Below, in pieces: positions 1 to 7,616 of a stretch of 64,000 nt of DNA. Position 1 is the stretch's first letter, and each line of letters starts with the position of its first letter. Below the pieces are notes generated by a model. The model saw only the letters and a list, made by a program, of their open reading frames with translations. It ran no database searches and was not told the DNA's origin. Both the position numbers and the translations under genes were made by a program. The DNA is taken from positions 7,356,941 through 7,420,940 of the forward strand of contig NZ_CP031320.1 in assembly GCF_003355155.1 (NCBI RefSeq), given 5' to 3'. Source of the DNA: Streptomyces armeniacus. Lineage in GTDB: Bacteria; Actinomycetota; Actinomycetes; Streptomycetales; Streptomycetaceae.

Positions 1-573
1 GACGCCCACGGAGATACGGCCGTTGGACGCGCTCGTCCACAGCTCGCCGGTGACCTCGCCGATGGCGGTGTCGCCGTTGGCGTTCTTCACCGTCGCCGCG
101 CCCGCGACCTCGCCGAGCCGGATGCGCCCGGCGCCGGTGACGGCGGCGTCGCCGGCGGCACGGCCCAGCCGGATGTCGCCGTGGCCGGTGCGCAGCTGCG
201 CGGACGCCGACTCCTCCACGTCGAGATCGCCTATCGACGTCTTCAACCGGCAGTCCCCCAGCCGCCCTTCGCACGTGAAGTCCGCGAGTGACGCCGTGCC
301 CTGCACATGTGATCCCGTCGGCAGCCCGACGTACACCGCGACCGAGCCGAGCTTCCCGAACAGCGAACCCTTCCTGGTCGCCCTGATCTGCAGCCTGCCG
401 TCGTCGCAGGTGACCCGCGTCTGCTCGGCGGCGCGTACATCGGCCTCGTTGGCGTCGTCGGCGGGAAGCACCTCGACCTCGGTGTCCGTACGCTCGCCCG
501 CCGTGATCCACGCGTGCCCGGCGTCGAACTCGAGGGTGGCGGCGATCGGTTCCGGGGTGTCGAAACTCGGCAT
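1..573 (-). CDS. DUF4097-family beta-strand repeat protein (3' end outside window)
   Basis: The reading frame stays open for 191 codons from an ATG at 573 to the left window edge, so the C-terminus is missing. The start reads MPSFDTPEPI and is followed by a string of short beta-strand repeats rich in Gly, Asp and Val (for example GDIRLG and GRIRLGEVAG, repeated every ~20 residues). That is the pattern of DUF4097/DUF4098 putative adhesin-type beta-solenoid proteins. No signal peptide or membrane segment is visible in this part. Such proteins are common in Streptomyces and their biochemical role is unknown. The family call rests on the repeat pattern alone. Confidence 0.7.
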   Translation of the reverse strand, partial: MPSFDTPEPIAATLEFDAGHAWITAGERTDTEVEVLPADDANEADVRAAEQTRVTCDDGRLQIRATRKGSLFGKLGSVAVYVGLPTGSHVQGTASLADFTCEGRLGDCRLKTSIGDLDVEESASAQLRTGHGDIRLGRAAGDAAVTGAGRIRLGEVAGAATVKNANGDTAIGEVTGELWTSASNGRISVGV

Positions 574-996
574 GGGCGTCCCGTCCTCACGGCTCGGCTG
601 TCGCATCCGCCGGGGGACGGGTGCGGTGGGTGGCGCGGTGCGTGGCGCAGTACGTGGCGCGGTGTCCGGCGCCGATGGGGGCGCCGGGGTCCGCGTCACC
701 GCGGACCCCGCCGTCACCACGGACTTCGGCGTCACCGCGGGTCCCGGCCCGGACCCGGCGGCGTACGCCGCCCGCGCTGCCGCTCCGCCCGCCGCCGCGG
801 GGGAGCGCGGAGGCGGGGCGGAGGGTCGTATGGGCGATGTGAAGTCCATGGCGCATGATGACACCAAAATGGCGCCACGACAATTGGGGGATGGCCGCGA
901 TGCGGTGCCATGACGGGTCCACGTTGGCCCGTAGCACGTGGCTCACCGTCCCCTGCAGCCGCTAGCCGTTTGCCGCTAGCGGGGGCCGACGGGGCG
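574..996. other. Intergenic stretch without a convincing gene; 12-bp tandem repeat
   Basis: No open frame here has both a ribosome binding site and protein-like composition; the translations are Arg/Ala/Gly-rich shadows. The stretch holds four head-to-tail 12-bp units (consensus GTGCGTGGCGCG) at 626-673, just upstream of the DUF4097 start. The divergent promoter of that gene should lie in this region, but no convincing -35/-10 pair was picked out. Confidence 0.5.
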
Positions 997-1812
997 TCAG
1001 TCCACGATGGCGCCGCAGGAGATGTTCACGTCGGTGGAGGTCAGCGTGCGGGCCCTGTCGGAGGCCACAAAGGCGGCGACGGCGCCGACATCGCTCAGCT
1101 TCGCCGTACGGTTCAGCAGGGTCGCCTGCTCCAACCCCGCGACGATCTCCTCCGCTCCCTCGAATCCCGCGGGGATCGTCTCGGGCACGCCCCCGGTCTT
1201 GAGGGTGACGAAACGGACCCCGTACGGGCCGAGTTCGCAGGCCCACTGGCGGCGCAGTCCCTCCAGCGCGTCCAGCGCGACCTTGAAGCCGCCCAGCCCG
1301 GGAATCGTCTGCGGCCCGCCCCCGCCGAAGGCCAGGATCACCCCCGTACCGCGCGGCGCCATGTGGCGCGCGGCGGCCCGCGTGGTGAGGAACTGGGTGC
1401 GCATCGCGGTCGTGATGGGGTGCAGGAAGTCACTCACGGCGATCTCGTCCAACGGACGCTGGACATCGCCGTAGCCGATGAGGTTGAACGAGATGTCGAT
1501 GTGGCCCTCGCGTGCCGCGATGTCGTCGACGTACGCGTCCACGGCGGCTTCGTCGAGGGCGTCGAGGACGGCCGTCTGTGCGGTGGCGTTCGGCTCGCTC
1601 TGTTCCTTGTCCCTCTTGCCCTGTTCGCTCTGTTCGCTCTGTTCGCTCTGCTCGCTCTGCTCGCGGATCGAGGCGGCGACCTCGTCGAGCTTCGCTCCGG
1701 TGCGCCCCGCGAGATGCACCCGCGCGCCCTCGCGTGCGAACGCGCGTGCCACCGCGCCCCCGATCGCTCCACCGGCTCCGTACACGACGGCCACCTTGTT
1801 CTCCAGCAGCAT
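997..1812 (-). CDS. SDR-family NAD(P)-dependent oxidoreductase
   Basis: A short-chain dehydrogenase/reductase of 271 aa, the usual SDR length. The start chosen is ATG at 1812 (MLLENKVAVV), which puts the Rossmann fold at the N-terminus; a longer in-frame ORF to 1947 adds an Arg-rich tail without SDR character. The cofactor motif GAGGAIG lies near residue 12. The region usually holding the catalytic Ser-Tyr-x-x-x-Lys reads FGGGGPQTIPGLGGFKVAL, with Gly where Tyr is expected before FK. The classical Tyr is therefore not evident and the protein may be a divergent or non-catalytic SDR. An EQS tripeptide repeat is inserted after the first beta-alpha units. Substrate unknown. Confidence 0.8.
   Translation of the reverse strand: MLLENKVAVVYGAGGAIGGAVARAFAREGARVHLAGRTGAKLDEVAASIREQSEQSEQSEQSEQGKRDKEQSEPNATAQTAVLDALDEAAVDAYVDDIAAREGHIDISFNLIGYGDVQRPLDEIAVSDFLHPITTAMRTQFLTTRAAARHMAPRGTGVILAFGGGGPQTIPGLGGFKVALDALEGLRRQWACELGPYGVRFVTLKTGGVPETIPAGFEGAEEIVAGLEQATLLNRTAKLSDVGAVAAFVASDRARTLTSTDVNISCGAIVD
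1621..1665. repeat. 9-bp tandem repeat inside the SDR gene
   Basis: Five contiguous 9-bp units (CTGTTCGCT, with CTGCTCGC variants) encode the Glu-Gln-Ser run in the SDR protein. Unit length is a multiple of three, so gain or loss of copies keeps the frame. It probably lengthens a surface loop. Confidence 0.85.
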
Positions 1813-1956
1813 GTTCCGACCCCTTGCTCGTCTGGCGGTCCCGGTGAGTTCCGGGTTTCCAGGGGTACGTCGGAACAGCCCCCGGGATGTCGACATCCGG
1901 TGGCGTGTCGCCGCGGCACGCAGTGCCGTGCGCCGGAGTGCCGCCATGAACGGCGC

Positions 1957-2067
1957 TCACGGACCACCACCAGCCCACCGCGGCCGAGGGCCGTCCTCAA
2001 ACGCCGGACGGGCTTGGTGCGCGCAGGCCGACAGCGAGAGCGCGGTGAGAGCGGCGGCGGCAAGCAT
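1957..2067 (-). CDS. Very short lipoprotein-like ORF
   Basis: A 36-aa frame starts at ATG 2067 (or GTG 2079). Its first 17 residues, MLAAAALTALSLSACAH, form a lipoprotein signal with a good lipobox (LSAC). Only ~20 residues follow, and they (ARPAFEDGPRPR) are encoded by a sequence resembling a dispersed Streptomyces intergenic repeat. It is either a remnant of a longer lipoprotein truncated by that repeat or a chance frame. It is divergent from the HTH gene at 2149. Confidence 0.35.
   Translation of the reverse strand: MLAAAALTALSLSACAHQARPAFEDGPRPRWAGGGP
1981..2012. repeat. REP-like dispersed Streptomyces repeat
   Basis: The core CCTCAAACGCCGGACGGGCT (complement form reads CGTCCGGCGTTTGAGG) matches, from memory, a short sequence that recurs in many Streptomyces intergenic regions. 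Only one copy was noticed in this window. It overlaps the end of the tiny lipoprotein-like ORF. Identification is by recollection, not search. Confidence 0.4.
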
Positions 2068-2148
2068 GCGCGTACCCACATGCTTTGATGGCCGGGAAGG
2101 GGGACCACCGGCGGCCTCGAACGGCCGCATGGGGACGGAGGGGGAACG

Positions 2149-3504
2149 TTGGGGGCCACGGAATTCGCCCAGAAGGTCGGCGAGTTGAAGGCGCGGTCGG
2201 GGCTCAGCTACGGGGCGCTGGCGAAGAGACTGCACATGAGCACCTCGACCGTGCACCGGTACGTGAACGGGACCGCGGTGCCGGTGGAGTTCGCGCCGGT
2301 GGAACGGCTGGCACGGGCGTGCAAGGCGACACCGGAGGAGGTCGTCGAACTCCACAGGCTGTGGATCCTGGCGGACGCGGCCCGCAGGCGCCCGGCCACC
2401 GGGGCACCGGAGGAGGCGCCGGAGGCGGACACGCCGGCCGCGCCAACCGAGCCGTCCCCACCGACCGAGCCGCCGGAGGCATCCGAGGGACCCGAGGCGC
2501 CCGAGCATGCGGAGCCAGCGAAGCCCACGGACCCCAGGGACGAGGACGAGGAGGCCGCCCCGGAGGGGGAACCCGTAACGACGGTGGCCGCCCCCGCGCC
2601 CGTACGGCCCGCGCGCCGGCGCCTCGTCGCCATCGCGAGCGGAGTGGCCGCCGCCGTCGCCGTCCTGGCGATCGGTGCGGGGGCGACGCTCGTCTGGGGC
2701 GGGGACGACGGCGGGAACGAGGCAACGTCTGCGGCGCCCGAGAAGGCCGCGGACGAGCAGGACGGCGGGGAGGGCAGCCAACACGGCGAAGGCAGCAAGA
2801 GGGAATCACCGGACGGAGCCGAGCAACAGCGGGACCGTGCACAGAAGGGCGGAGAGCAACCGCAGACGGACGGCGAGGACGCCGACCAGCCGGCCACACC
2901 GGGCGGAACTCCGGTCACCGCCCGCGTACGCCCGTACACCTACGAGGACCCGTGCAGCCAGCACTTCCTCGTCAACCAGGACCCCGCCAAGCTCCCCCAG
3001 CCGCCCGCCGAGTCACAGGCGCCGTCGTGGGTGCGGGCGTTCGGCGCCGTGCCTGCCGACCAGCAACTGGTGGAGATCACCCTCCAGGGCACCGGCTCCC
3101 GGACCGTGGTCCTGGAGAATGCCCAGGTCCGCGTGGCGGGCACGCGCGCGCCGCTCGCCTGGAACAAGTACGCGACCGGCATCGGCTGCGGCGGCAAGGT
3201 GTCCACGAAGTCCTTCACCGTGAACCTCGACTCCCCCCAGCCGGCGGTCGCCCCCGTGAACGGCCAGCAGGACTTCCCGTACAAGGTGAGCGAGTCCGAC
3301 CCGGAGGTCTTCTACGTCAAGGCCGACGTGGCGGACAAGGACGTCACCTGGTACCTGGAACTGGAGTGGTCCAGCGGCAGCCAGCACGGCGTCCTCCGCA
3401 TCGACGACCAGGGCCGCCCCTTCCGTACGAGCGGCTCGACGGACCGCCCCCAGTACGAGTGGCCCACGGGCGGAGACCGCTGGGAACCGTCCCGGCCCCA
3501 GTGA
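2149..3504 (+). CDS. HTH (XRE-like) domain protein with single transmembrane segment
   Basis: 451 aa from a TTG start preceded by a GGAGGGGGAACG ribosome binding site. Residues ~1-60 form a helix-turn-helix of the XRE type seen in Streptomyces: SYGALAKRL then STVHRYVNG. A Pro/Glu/Ala-rich linker (~80-155) follows, then a basic anchor RPARRR and one membrane helix (~162-188, AVAVLAIGAGATLVW). An acidic/Gln-rich spacer leads to a ~200-residue C-terminal domain expected outside the cell, with Cys residues that could pair. This layout suggests a DNA-binding protein tethered to the membrane and sensing outside the cell. It lies directly upstream of the lanthipeptide genes in the same direction and may or may not control them. 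Confidence 0.75.
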   Translation: MGATEFAQKVGELKARSGLSYGALAKRLHMSTSTVHRYVNGTAVPVEFAPVERLARACKATPEEVVELHRLWILADAARRRPATGAPEEAPEADTPAAPTEPSPPTEPPEASEGPEAPEHAEPAKPTDPRDEDEEAAPEGEPVTTVAAPAPVRPARRRLVAIASGVAAAVAVLAIGAGATLVWGGDDGGNEATSAAPEKAADEQDGGEGSQHGEGSKRESPDGAEQQRDRAQKGGEQPQTDGEDADQPATPGGTPVTARVRPYTYEDPCSQHFLVNQDPAKLPQPPAESQAPSWVRAFGAVPADQQLVEITLQGTGSRTVVLENAQVRVAGTRAPLAWNKYATGIGCGGKVSTKSFTVNLDSPQPAVAPVNGQQDFPYKVSESDPEVFYVKADVADKDVTWYLELEWSSGSQHGVLRIDDQGRPFRTSGSTDRPQYEWPTGGDRWEPSRPQ

Positions 3505-3604
3505 GCCCCCGCGGCGCGCTGTCCGCCGCGCGGCGAGCATCGGGGGAAATCGCCAATACAACGGCCCTGGAAAATTCCCTCGTCATCCCGATCCCGGAGA
3601 TGAG

Positions 3605-3643
3605 AGGTCACTAGGGAATCCCTCAGTGCCCTCGGGGTGACCT
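3605..3643. promoter_or_regulatory. Nested inverted repeat upstream of the first lanthipeptide precursor
   Basis: AGGTCAC (3605-3611) is matched by GTGACCT (3637-3643), and an AGGGA-A-TCCCT palindrome sits inside (3613-3623). The element lies ~100 bp before the precursor start and could be an operator or the terminator of the preceding HTH gene. No U-tract follows, which favours a regulatory reading slightly. Confidence 0.4.
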
Positions 3644-3740
3644 TTCAGCCACGCGAATTCCTCCGGTACGTATGGACGCCACTCCTCCCTGGTCCGCATA
3701 TCCAGGCCAGAGCGACCGTACGCAACGAAAGGATGGGCTG

Positions 3741-3902
3741 ATGTCCGTTGCCATGCTGGAGTCCCGCGAAGAAGTGGAGTTCGCGGAACTCGCGGAGTTC
3801 GATCTGGACATACGCGTTGAGGCCGGAGACCTGCCGGCCGACGCATGGGCCTCGACTGGCCCCAGCTACACCATTGGCTGCACCGTCATTATCTGCATCT
3901 GA
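3741..3902 (+). CDS. Class I lanthipeptide precursor 1 (LanA1)
   Basis: A 53-aa peptide starting at ATG 3741. The acidic leader begins MSVAMLESREE and contains FDLDIRVE (residues 20-27), matching the FxLD/FNLD-type box that LanB enzymes recognise. The likely core is the C-terminal ~18 residues, WASTGPSYTIGCTVIICI. It has Ser38, Thr39, Ser42, Thr44 and Thr48 as dehydration sites and Cys47 and Cys52 as thioether donors, so at most two (methyl)lanthionine rings. The hydrophobic tail is unusual. The first 11 residues match precursor 2 exactly, showing a gene duplication with diverged cores. LanB and LanC follow. The cleavage site is inferred only; no protease gene is nearby. Confidence 0.85.
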   Translation: MSVAMLESREEVEFAELAEFDLDIRVEAGDLPADAWASTGPSYTIGCTVIICI

Positions 3903-3919
3903 GCACCGGTGGCCCCGCC

Positions 3920-3946
3920 ACGGCCGGAGCGGTCCGTTCCGGCCGT
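3920..3946 (+). terminator. Hairpin between the two precursor genes
   Basis: A perfect 9-bp stem, ACGGCCGGA / TCCGGCCGT, with a 9-nt loop lies 18 bp after the stop of precursor 1. There is no strong T-run. It may act as an attenuator or RNA-stabilising hairpin setting the relative amounts of the two peptides. Confidence 0.5.
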
Positions 3947-4015
3947 AGCCGAGGAGCCAGGGGCCTGCATCTGCGCAGGTCAAACCCGTATACACACCGA
4001 ACGAGAGGGAACACC

Positions 4016-4174
4016 ATGTCCGTTGCCATGCTGGAGTCGCGAGAAGAGACAGAGCTCGCCGAGTTCGATCTGGACGTCCGTATCGAGGGCAAGGACGTGC
4101 CGATCGATCCGATGATGCCCTGGACGATGACGTGCGAGTGCGAGTGGACCGAACTGCCCGTCTGCTGGTGGTAG
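4016..4174 (+). CDS. Class I lanthipeptide precursor 2 (LanA2)
   Basis: A 52-aa peptide from ATG 4016, preceded by GAGAGGGA. The leader repeats MSVAMLESREE and carries FDLDVRIEG (residues 17-25), so it should be read by the same LanB. The core differs completely from precursor 1: MPWTMTCECEWTELPVCWW. It has three Thr (37, 39, 45), three Cys (40, 42, 50) and no Ser in the core, which would give three methyllanthionines. Two of them (Thr37/39 with Cys40/42) would be interlocked, and Thr45-Cys50 would close a six-residue ring. The tail ends in two Trp. Trp36 occupies the same position in both precursors. The pairing is inference from spacing. Confidence 0.85.
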   Translation: MSVAMLESREETELAEFDLDVRIEGKDVPIDPMMPWTMTCECEWTELPVCWW

Positions 4175-4190
4175 ACCTTCCAAATACCCC

Positions 4191-4220
4191 GGGGCCGGAG
4201 CGGATCTCTCCTCCGACCCC
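4191..4220 (+). terminator. Hairpin between LanA2 and LanB
   Basis: GGGGCCGGAG (4191-4200) pairs with CTCCGACCCC (4211-4220) with one mismatch and a 10-nt loop, 16 bp after the LanA2 stop. A leaky terminator here would give high precursor and lower enzyme expression, the usual arrangement in lanthipeptide operons. Confidence 0.55.
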
Positions 4221-4234
4221 GGCTGGTTGACTGC

Positions 4235-4331
4235 CATAGTGCAGATTCAGAAATTGGTAACCCTGCTCTATTGCAGTCACAGAGAATTGCCCTATTGCAG
4301 ATCCGGTTGTGTCCTATAACAGTTCCGGATC
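4235..4331 (+). promoter_or_regulatory. AT-richer leader region of lanB with repeated CTATTGCAG-like words
   Basis: Base composition drops clearly here compared with its surroundings. CATAGTGCAG (4235-4244), CTATTGCAG (4268-4276) and CTATTGCAG (4292-4300) recur. GATCCGG (4300-4306) and CCGGATC (4325-4331) form an inverted repeat around CCTATAAC. A second promoter with operator sites for lanBC is plausible. No regulator can be assigned. Confidence 0.4.
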
Positions 4332-4343
4332 CCAGACACGGAA

Positions 4344-7300
4344 ATGCGGCGAAATGAAGGGCGGGCGAGCGTGAACGTGTCCGACGACCATGTGGCATTC
4401 CAGGCGGAGCCTGTGGGGATGCTTCGTGTGCCGCTGCTTTCCCGTGCCGGCGCGGTGGGGACGTACGCGGATGTCGATCCGCGCGACCCTGATCAGGTCC
4501 GGCGGTACGTGGACGGGCTGGCCGCCGACGAGGGTGTCGCCGAGGCTCTCGCGGTCTCGAGTCCTTCCCTGTCCCGGTCGGTGGAGGCCGTGCGTGGGGA
4601 GGTGCCGCTGAAGCCCAAGGCTCTGCGGAAGCTGGCGCTTTCGGCGACGCGGTACGTGCTGCGGGCCGCCAGCCGTGCCACGCCGTTCGGGCTGCTCGCG
4701 GGGGTTGCGCCGGTGGCGTTCGCGGAGGACTGCCGGGTCCGTATGGGCAGTGCGCACCGCAAGGCCGTACGGCCCGACAGTGCCTGGCTGTTCGGCCTGA
4801 TCAGGGGCTGGGAGGGGGACTTCGCGGTGGTGCGCAAGCTCCGCGTTGTCACCAACGACCTGGGGTGCCGGCGCGGGCAGCGCTGGGTGCTTCCGTTCGC
4901 TTCCCAGCCGGAGGAGAGCGACGGGGACGGCAGTGACGGCGGCACCGGTGCGGGTGGTGCGGGCGCGATGCGGGCCGAGGAGGTGTCCGTGCGGTTCACC
5001 GCGGCCGTACGGACCGCCCTCCACGCCGCCGAGCACCCGCGCACGGTGGAGGACGTCCTGGCCGTGCTGGACAGGGCCTACCCGAAGGTGCCCGCGGCGG
5101 CGAAGGAGAAGCTTCTGCTCGGGCTCGTACGGCAGGACTTCCTGCTCACGGAGTTGCGTCCGCCGCTGAGCGAGACCGACCCGCTGCGGCACGTCGTCGA
5201 CACGCTGAAGCACGCGGGGGAGAGTGACAAGGCCCGTGAACTCGCCGCCCTCGCCGACCTCCACCAGGACTACGCCGCCCAGCCGATCGGCACCGGCGGG
5301 GCGGCCCTCCGGCGCAAGGCCGTGGACGCGGCGAACGCGCTGCACTCCGAAGACCCGTCGCTCCACGTCGACATGCGGCTGGATGCCGATGTCACGCTGC
5401 CCTACGAGGTGCTGCGCGAGACGGAGCGCGCGGCCGCGGCGTTGTGGCGGGCCGCGCCGGACAGCGTCCAGCCTCCCCATCTGCGGGAGTACCACGGGGC
5501 GTTCGTGGAGCGGTACGGCACCGACCAGGCCGTGCCGCTGCGGGACGTGCTCGATCCGCAGGCCGGGATCGGCCCGCCCGCCGGATATCTCCACCCGCGC
5601 AGCGAACGGCGTACCCCGGAGCGCGCCGAGCCCAGCGCGCGCGACCGCGCACGGGACAGTGTGCTCACCGAGCTGGCGCTGGCCGCACTGGCCTCGGGCG
5701 ACCGCGAGATCTCCCTCGACGAGGGCGTGCTGGAATGGCTGGGCGGGCGCGGGCCGTCGGTCAGCAGCGGGCCATCGGGCACCGGCGGGCCATCGGGCGC
5801 CGGCGGGCCGTCGGGCGGCGACCGCGCGGCGGTGCCCGGCGCGCTGGAGGTGTGCGCGCATCTCACCGCCCCTTCCCAGGAGGCCCTGGGGCGGGGTGAC
5901 TTCGCGCTGGTGGTGTCACCCGGGACGGGGTCCTTCTCGCCGGGCTCCCTGCTGGGCCGGTTCGCGTATCTCCTCGACGACCAGGACGTCGTAGGGGACC
6001 TGGCCCGCCGTTCCGCCGAAGGGCCGGGCAACGCCGACCGTACGGCAGGCGGCGGGGCCGTGAGCGCGGGTCTGGAGTTCGCGCCACCGCTGGCGCGTTC
6101 CGTGAACGTCGCGCGTGTCGGCTCGTTCTGGCCGGAGCGCATCGCCGTGGGCTGTTTCGCCGACCGTTCCTTGCCCGCCGTACGGGGCCTGGGCGATCTC
6201 GCGCTGGTCGCCGATCTGGACCGGTTGTACGTGGTGGACGCCCGGACCGGGCAGGAGATCTCGGCGCAGTTCCCGAGCATGCTCGACCTGCGGGGCGGGG
6301 CACCCGCTGCCGTACGTCTGGTGCTGGAGGTGTCGCGGGCAGGCCGCGAGGCCCGCCCGGTGTGGATGTGGGGCGCGGCGGGCTCGTTCCCGTGGCTGCC
6401 GCGCGTCCGTTACGGCCGTACGGTGCTCGCCCCCGCCCGGTGGCGGTTCTCCGACCCGGCGCTCACCGACTCGTCCGTGGACGACGCCGAGTGGGCCCGG
6501 CGGCTCGCGACGTGGCGGGAGCGCTGGCACGTACCCGACCGCGTCGCCGTGGGCGTCGGCGACCGCCGCACGGAACTGGACCTGACGGCTCCGCTGCACC
6601 GCATGCTCCTGCGCCGCGAACTCGCCCGGCACGAGGACCTGCTGGCGTACGAGACGCCCGAGGACGCCGGGGCGGGCGCGGGGTGGCTGACGAACGAGTC
6701 CGGCGCGTTCACCAGCGAACTGGTGCTGCCCCTCTTCCCCACGGCGCGTGCACAGAAGACGCCCGCGGCGCCACGCCCGCGCCGCCGCGTCTTCCCCTCG
6801 GTCGCCGCGCCCGCACCACGGCACGACCGGGAGTGGCTGTACGGCAAGCTGTACGCCTCGGTGAACTGCCACAACCAAATCCTCACCGAGCATCTGCCGC
6901 GCCTGCTCGCCGAGTTGCCGCGCGGAGTGGACCGCTGGTTCTTCATCCGGTACGCCGACACCGACGGGGCCCAGCTGAGGCTGCGCTTCCACGGCGAACC
7001 GTCCGTGCTGCACCCCGAGTTGACGCCCGTCTTCCTGGACTGGGTGGACCAGCTGCGGTCCGTACGGCTCGCTGGGGCGTTCGTCCTGGACGGCTACGAG
7101 CCCGAGGCCGCCCGCTACGGCGGTACGGAGGCCATGGCCGCCGCCGAACGCGTCTTCCACCGCGACAGCGTCGCCGTCCTGGAACAGCTCCGGCTGCAGA
7201 CAGCGGGCTCCACCACCGTCGAACCGCCCGTACTGGCCGCCGCCAACTACCTGGACATGGTGCGCCGGTTCCATGGCGGCGACTGGCCCGGCTTCCACCT

Positions 7301-7616
7301 GGCCACGCCGCGCGACGACGAGCACCACGCGTACTTCCGCGAGCACCGCGCCGCGGCGCTGCCGCTGCTGGGGAACGACGTGATGGCGGCGGCGTTCCGC
7401 GCGGGCGCCGCCGAGGTGACGGTCGCGTGTGAGGCCAGGGCGGCGGCCCTGCGCGAGTACGCCGCGCACACGACACGGGCCTCGGCCGTCTGGAGCGTCC
7501 TGCACATGCACCACAACAGGCTGATCGGCACGGACCGAAAGCAGGAGCAGCGGTCGCTGGCGGTGTCCCGCGGCCTCGCGCAGGTGGAACAGGGCAGGCG
7601 GAGGCACCTCGGATGA
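4344..7616 (+). CDS. Class I lanthipeptide dehydratase (LanB)
   Basis: 1090 aa, a full-length LanB. It uses glutamyl-tRNA to glutamylate Ser/Thr of the precursor and then eliminates glutamate to give Dha/Dhb. The N-terminal domain carries the family signature RYVLRAASRATPFGLLAGV (~108-126). The C-terminal SpaB-type elimination domain (~825-1080) starts around EWLYGKLYASVNCHNQIL and includes FFIRYADTDGAQLRLRFHG. ATG 4344 has a weak ribosome binding site; an in-frame GTG at 4371 after GAAGGGCGGG is equally possible and would remove nine residues. It overlaps lanC by 4 bp (ATGA), implying translational coupling. A Gly/Ser repeat (~472-490, SGPSGTGGPSGAGG) interrupts the N-terminal domain. Confidence 0.93.
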   Translation: MRRNEGRASVNVSDDHVAFQAEPVGMLRVPLLSRAGAVGTYADVDPRDPDQVRRYVDGLAADEGVAEALAVSSPSLSRSVEAVRGEVPLKPKALRKLALSATRYVLRAASRATPFGLLAGVAPVAFAEDCRVRMGSAHRKAVRPDSAWLFGLIRGWEGDFAVVRKLRVVTNDLGCRRGQRWVLPFASQPEESDGDGSDGGTGAGGAGAMRAEEVSVRFTAAVRTALHAAEHPRTVEDVLAVLDRAYPKVPAAAKEKLLLGLVRQDFLLTELRPPLSETDPLRHVVDTLKHAGESDKARELAALADLHQDYAAQPIGTGGAALRRKAVDAANALHSEDPSLHVDMRLDADVTLPYEVLRETERAAAALWRAAPDSVQPPHLREYHGAFVERYGTDQAVPLRDVLDPQAGIGPPAGYLHPRSERRTPERAEPSARDRARDSVLTELALAALASGDREISLDEGVLEWLGGRGPSVSSGPSGTGGPSGAGGPSGGDRAAVPGALEVCAHLTAPSQEALGRGDFALVVSPGTGSFSPGSLLGRFAYLLDDQDVVGDLARRSAEGPGNADRTAGGGAVSAGLEFAPPLARSVNVARVGSFWPERIAVGCFADRSLPAVRGLGDLALVADLDRLYVVDARTGQEISAQFPSMLDLRGGAPAAVRLVLEVSRAGREARPVWMWGAAGSFPWLPRVRYGRTVLAPARWRFSDPALTDSSVDDAEWARRLATWRERWHVPDRVAVGVGDRRTELDLTAPLHRMLLRRELARHEDLLAYETPEDAGAGAGWLTNESGAFTSELVLPLFPTARAQKTPAAPRPRRRVFPSVAAPAPRHDREWLYGKLYASVNCHNQILTEHLPRLLAELPRGVDRWFFIRYADTDGAQLRLRFHGEPSVLHPELTPVFLDWVDQLRSVRLAGAFVLDGYEPEAARYGGTEAMAAAERVFHRDSVAVLEQLRLQTAGSTTVEPPVLAAANYLDMVRRFHGGDWPGFHLATPRDDEHHAYFREHRAAALPLLGNDVMAAAFRAGAAEVTVACEARAAALREYAAHTTRASAVWSVLHMHHNRLIGTDRKQEQRSLAVSRGLAQVEQGRRRHLG

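Noticed and set aside
3741..4174. Thiopeptide or class II lanthipeptide assignment for the precursors
   Set aside because: A full-length LanB with both domains plus a separate LanC and an FDLD leader box indicate class I; no LanM, cyclodehydratase or pyridine synthase is present.
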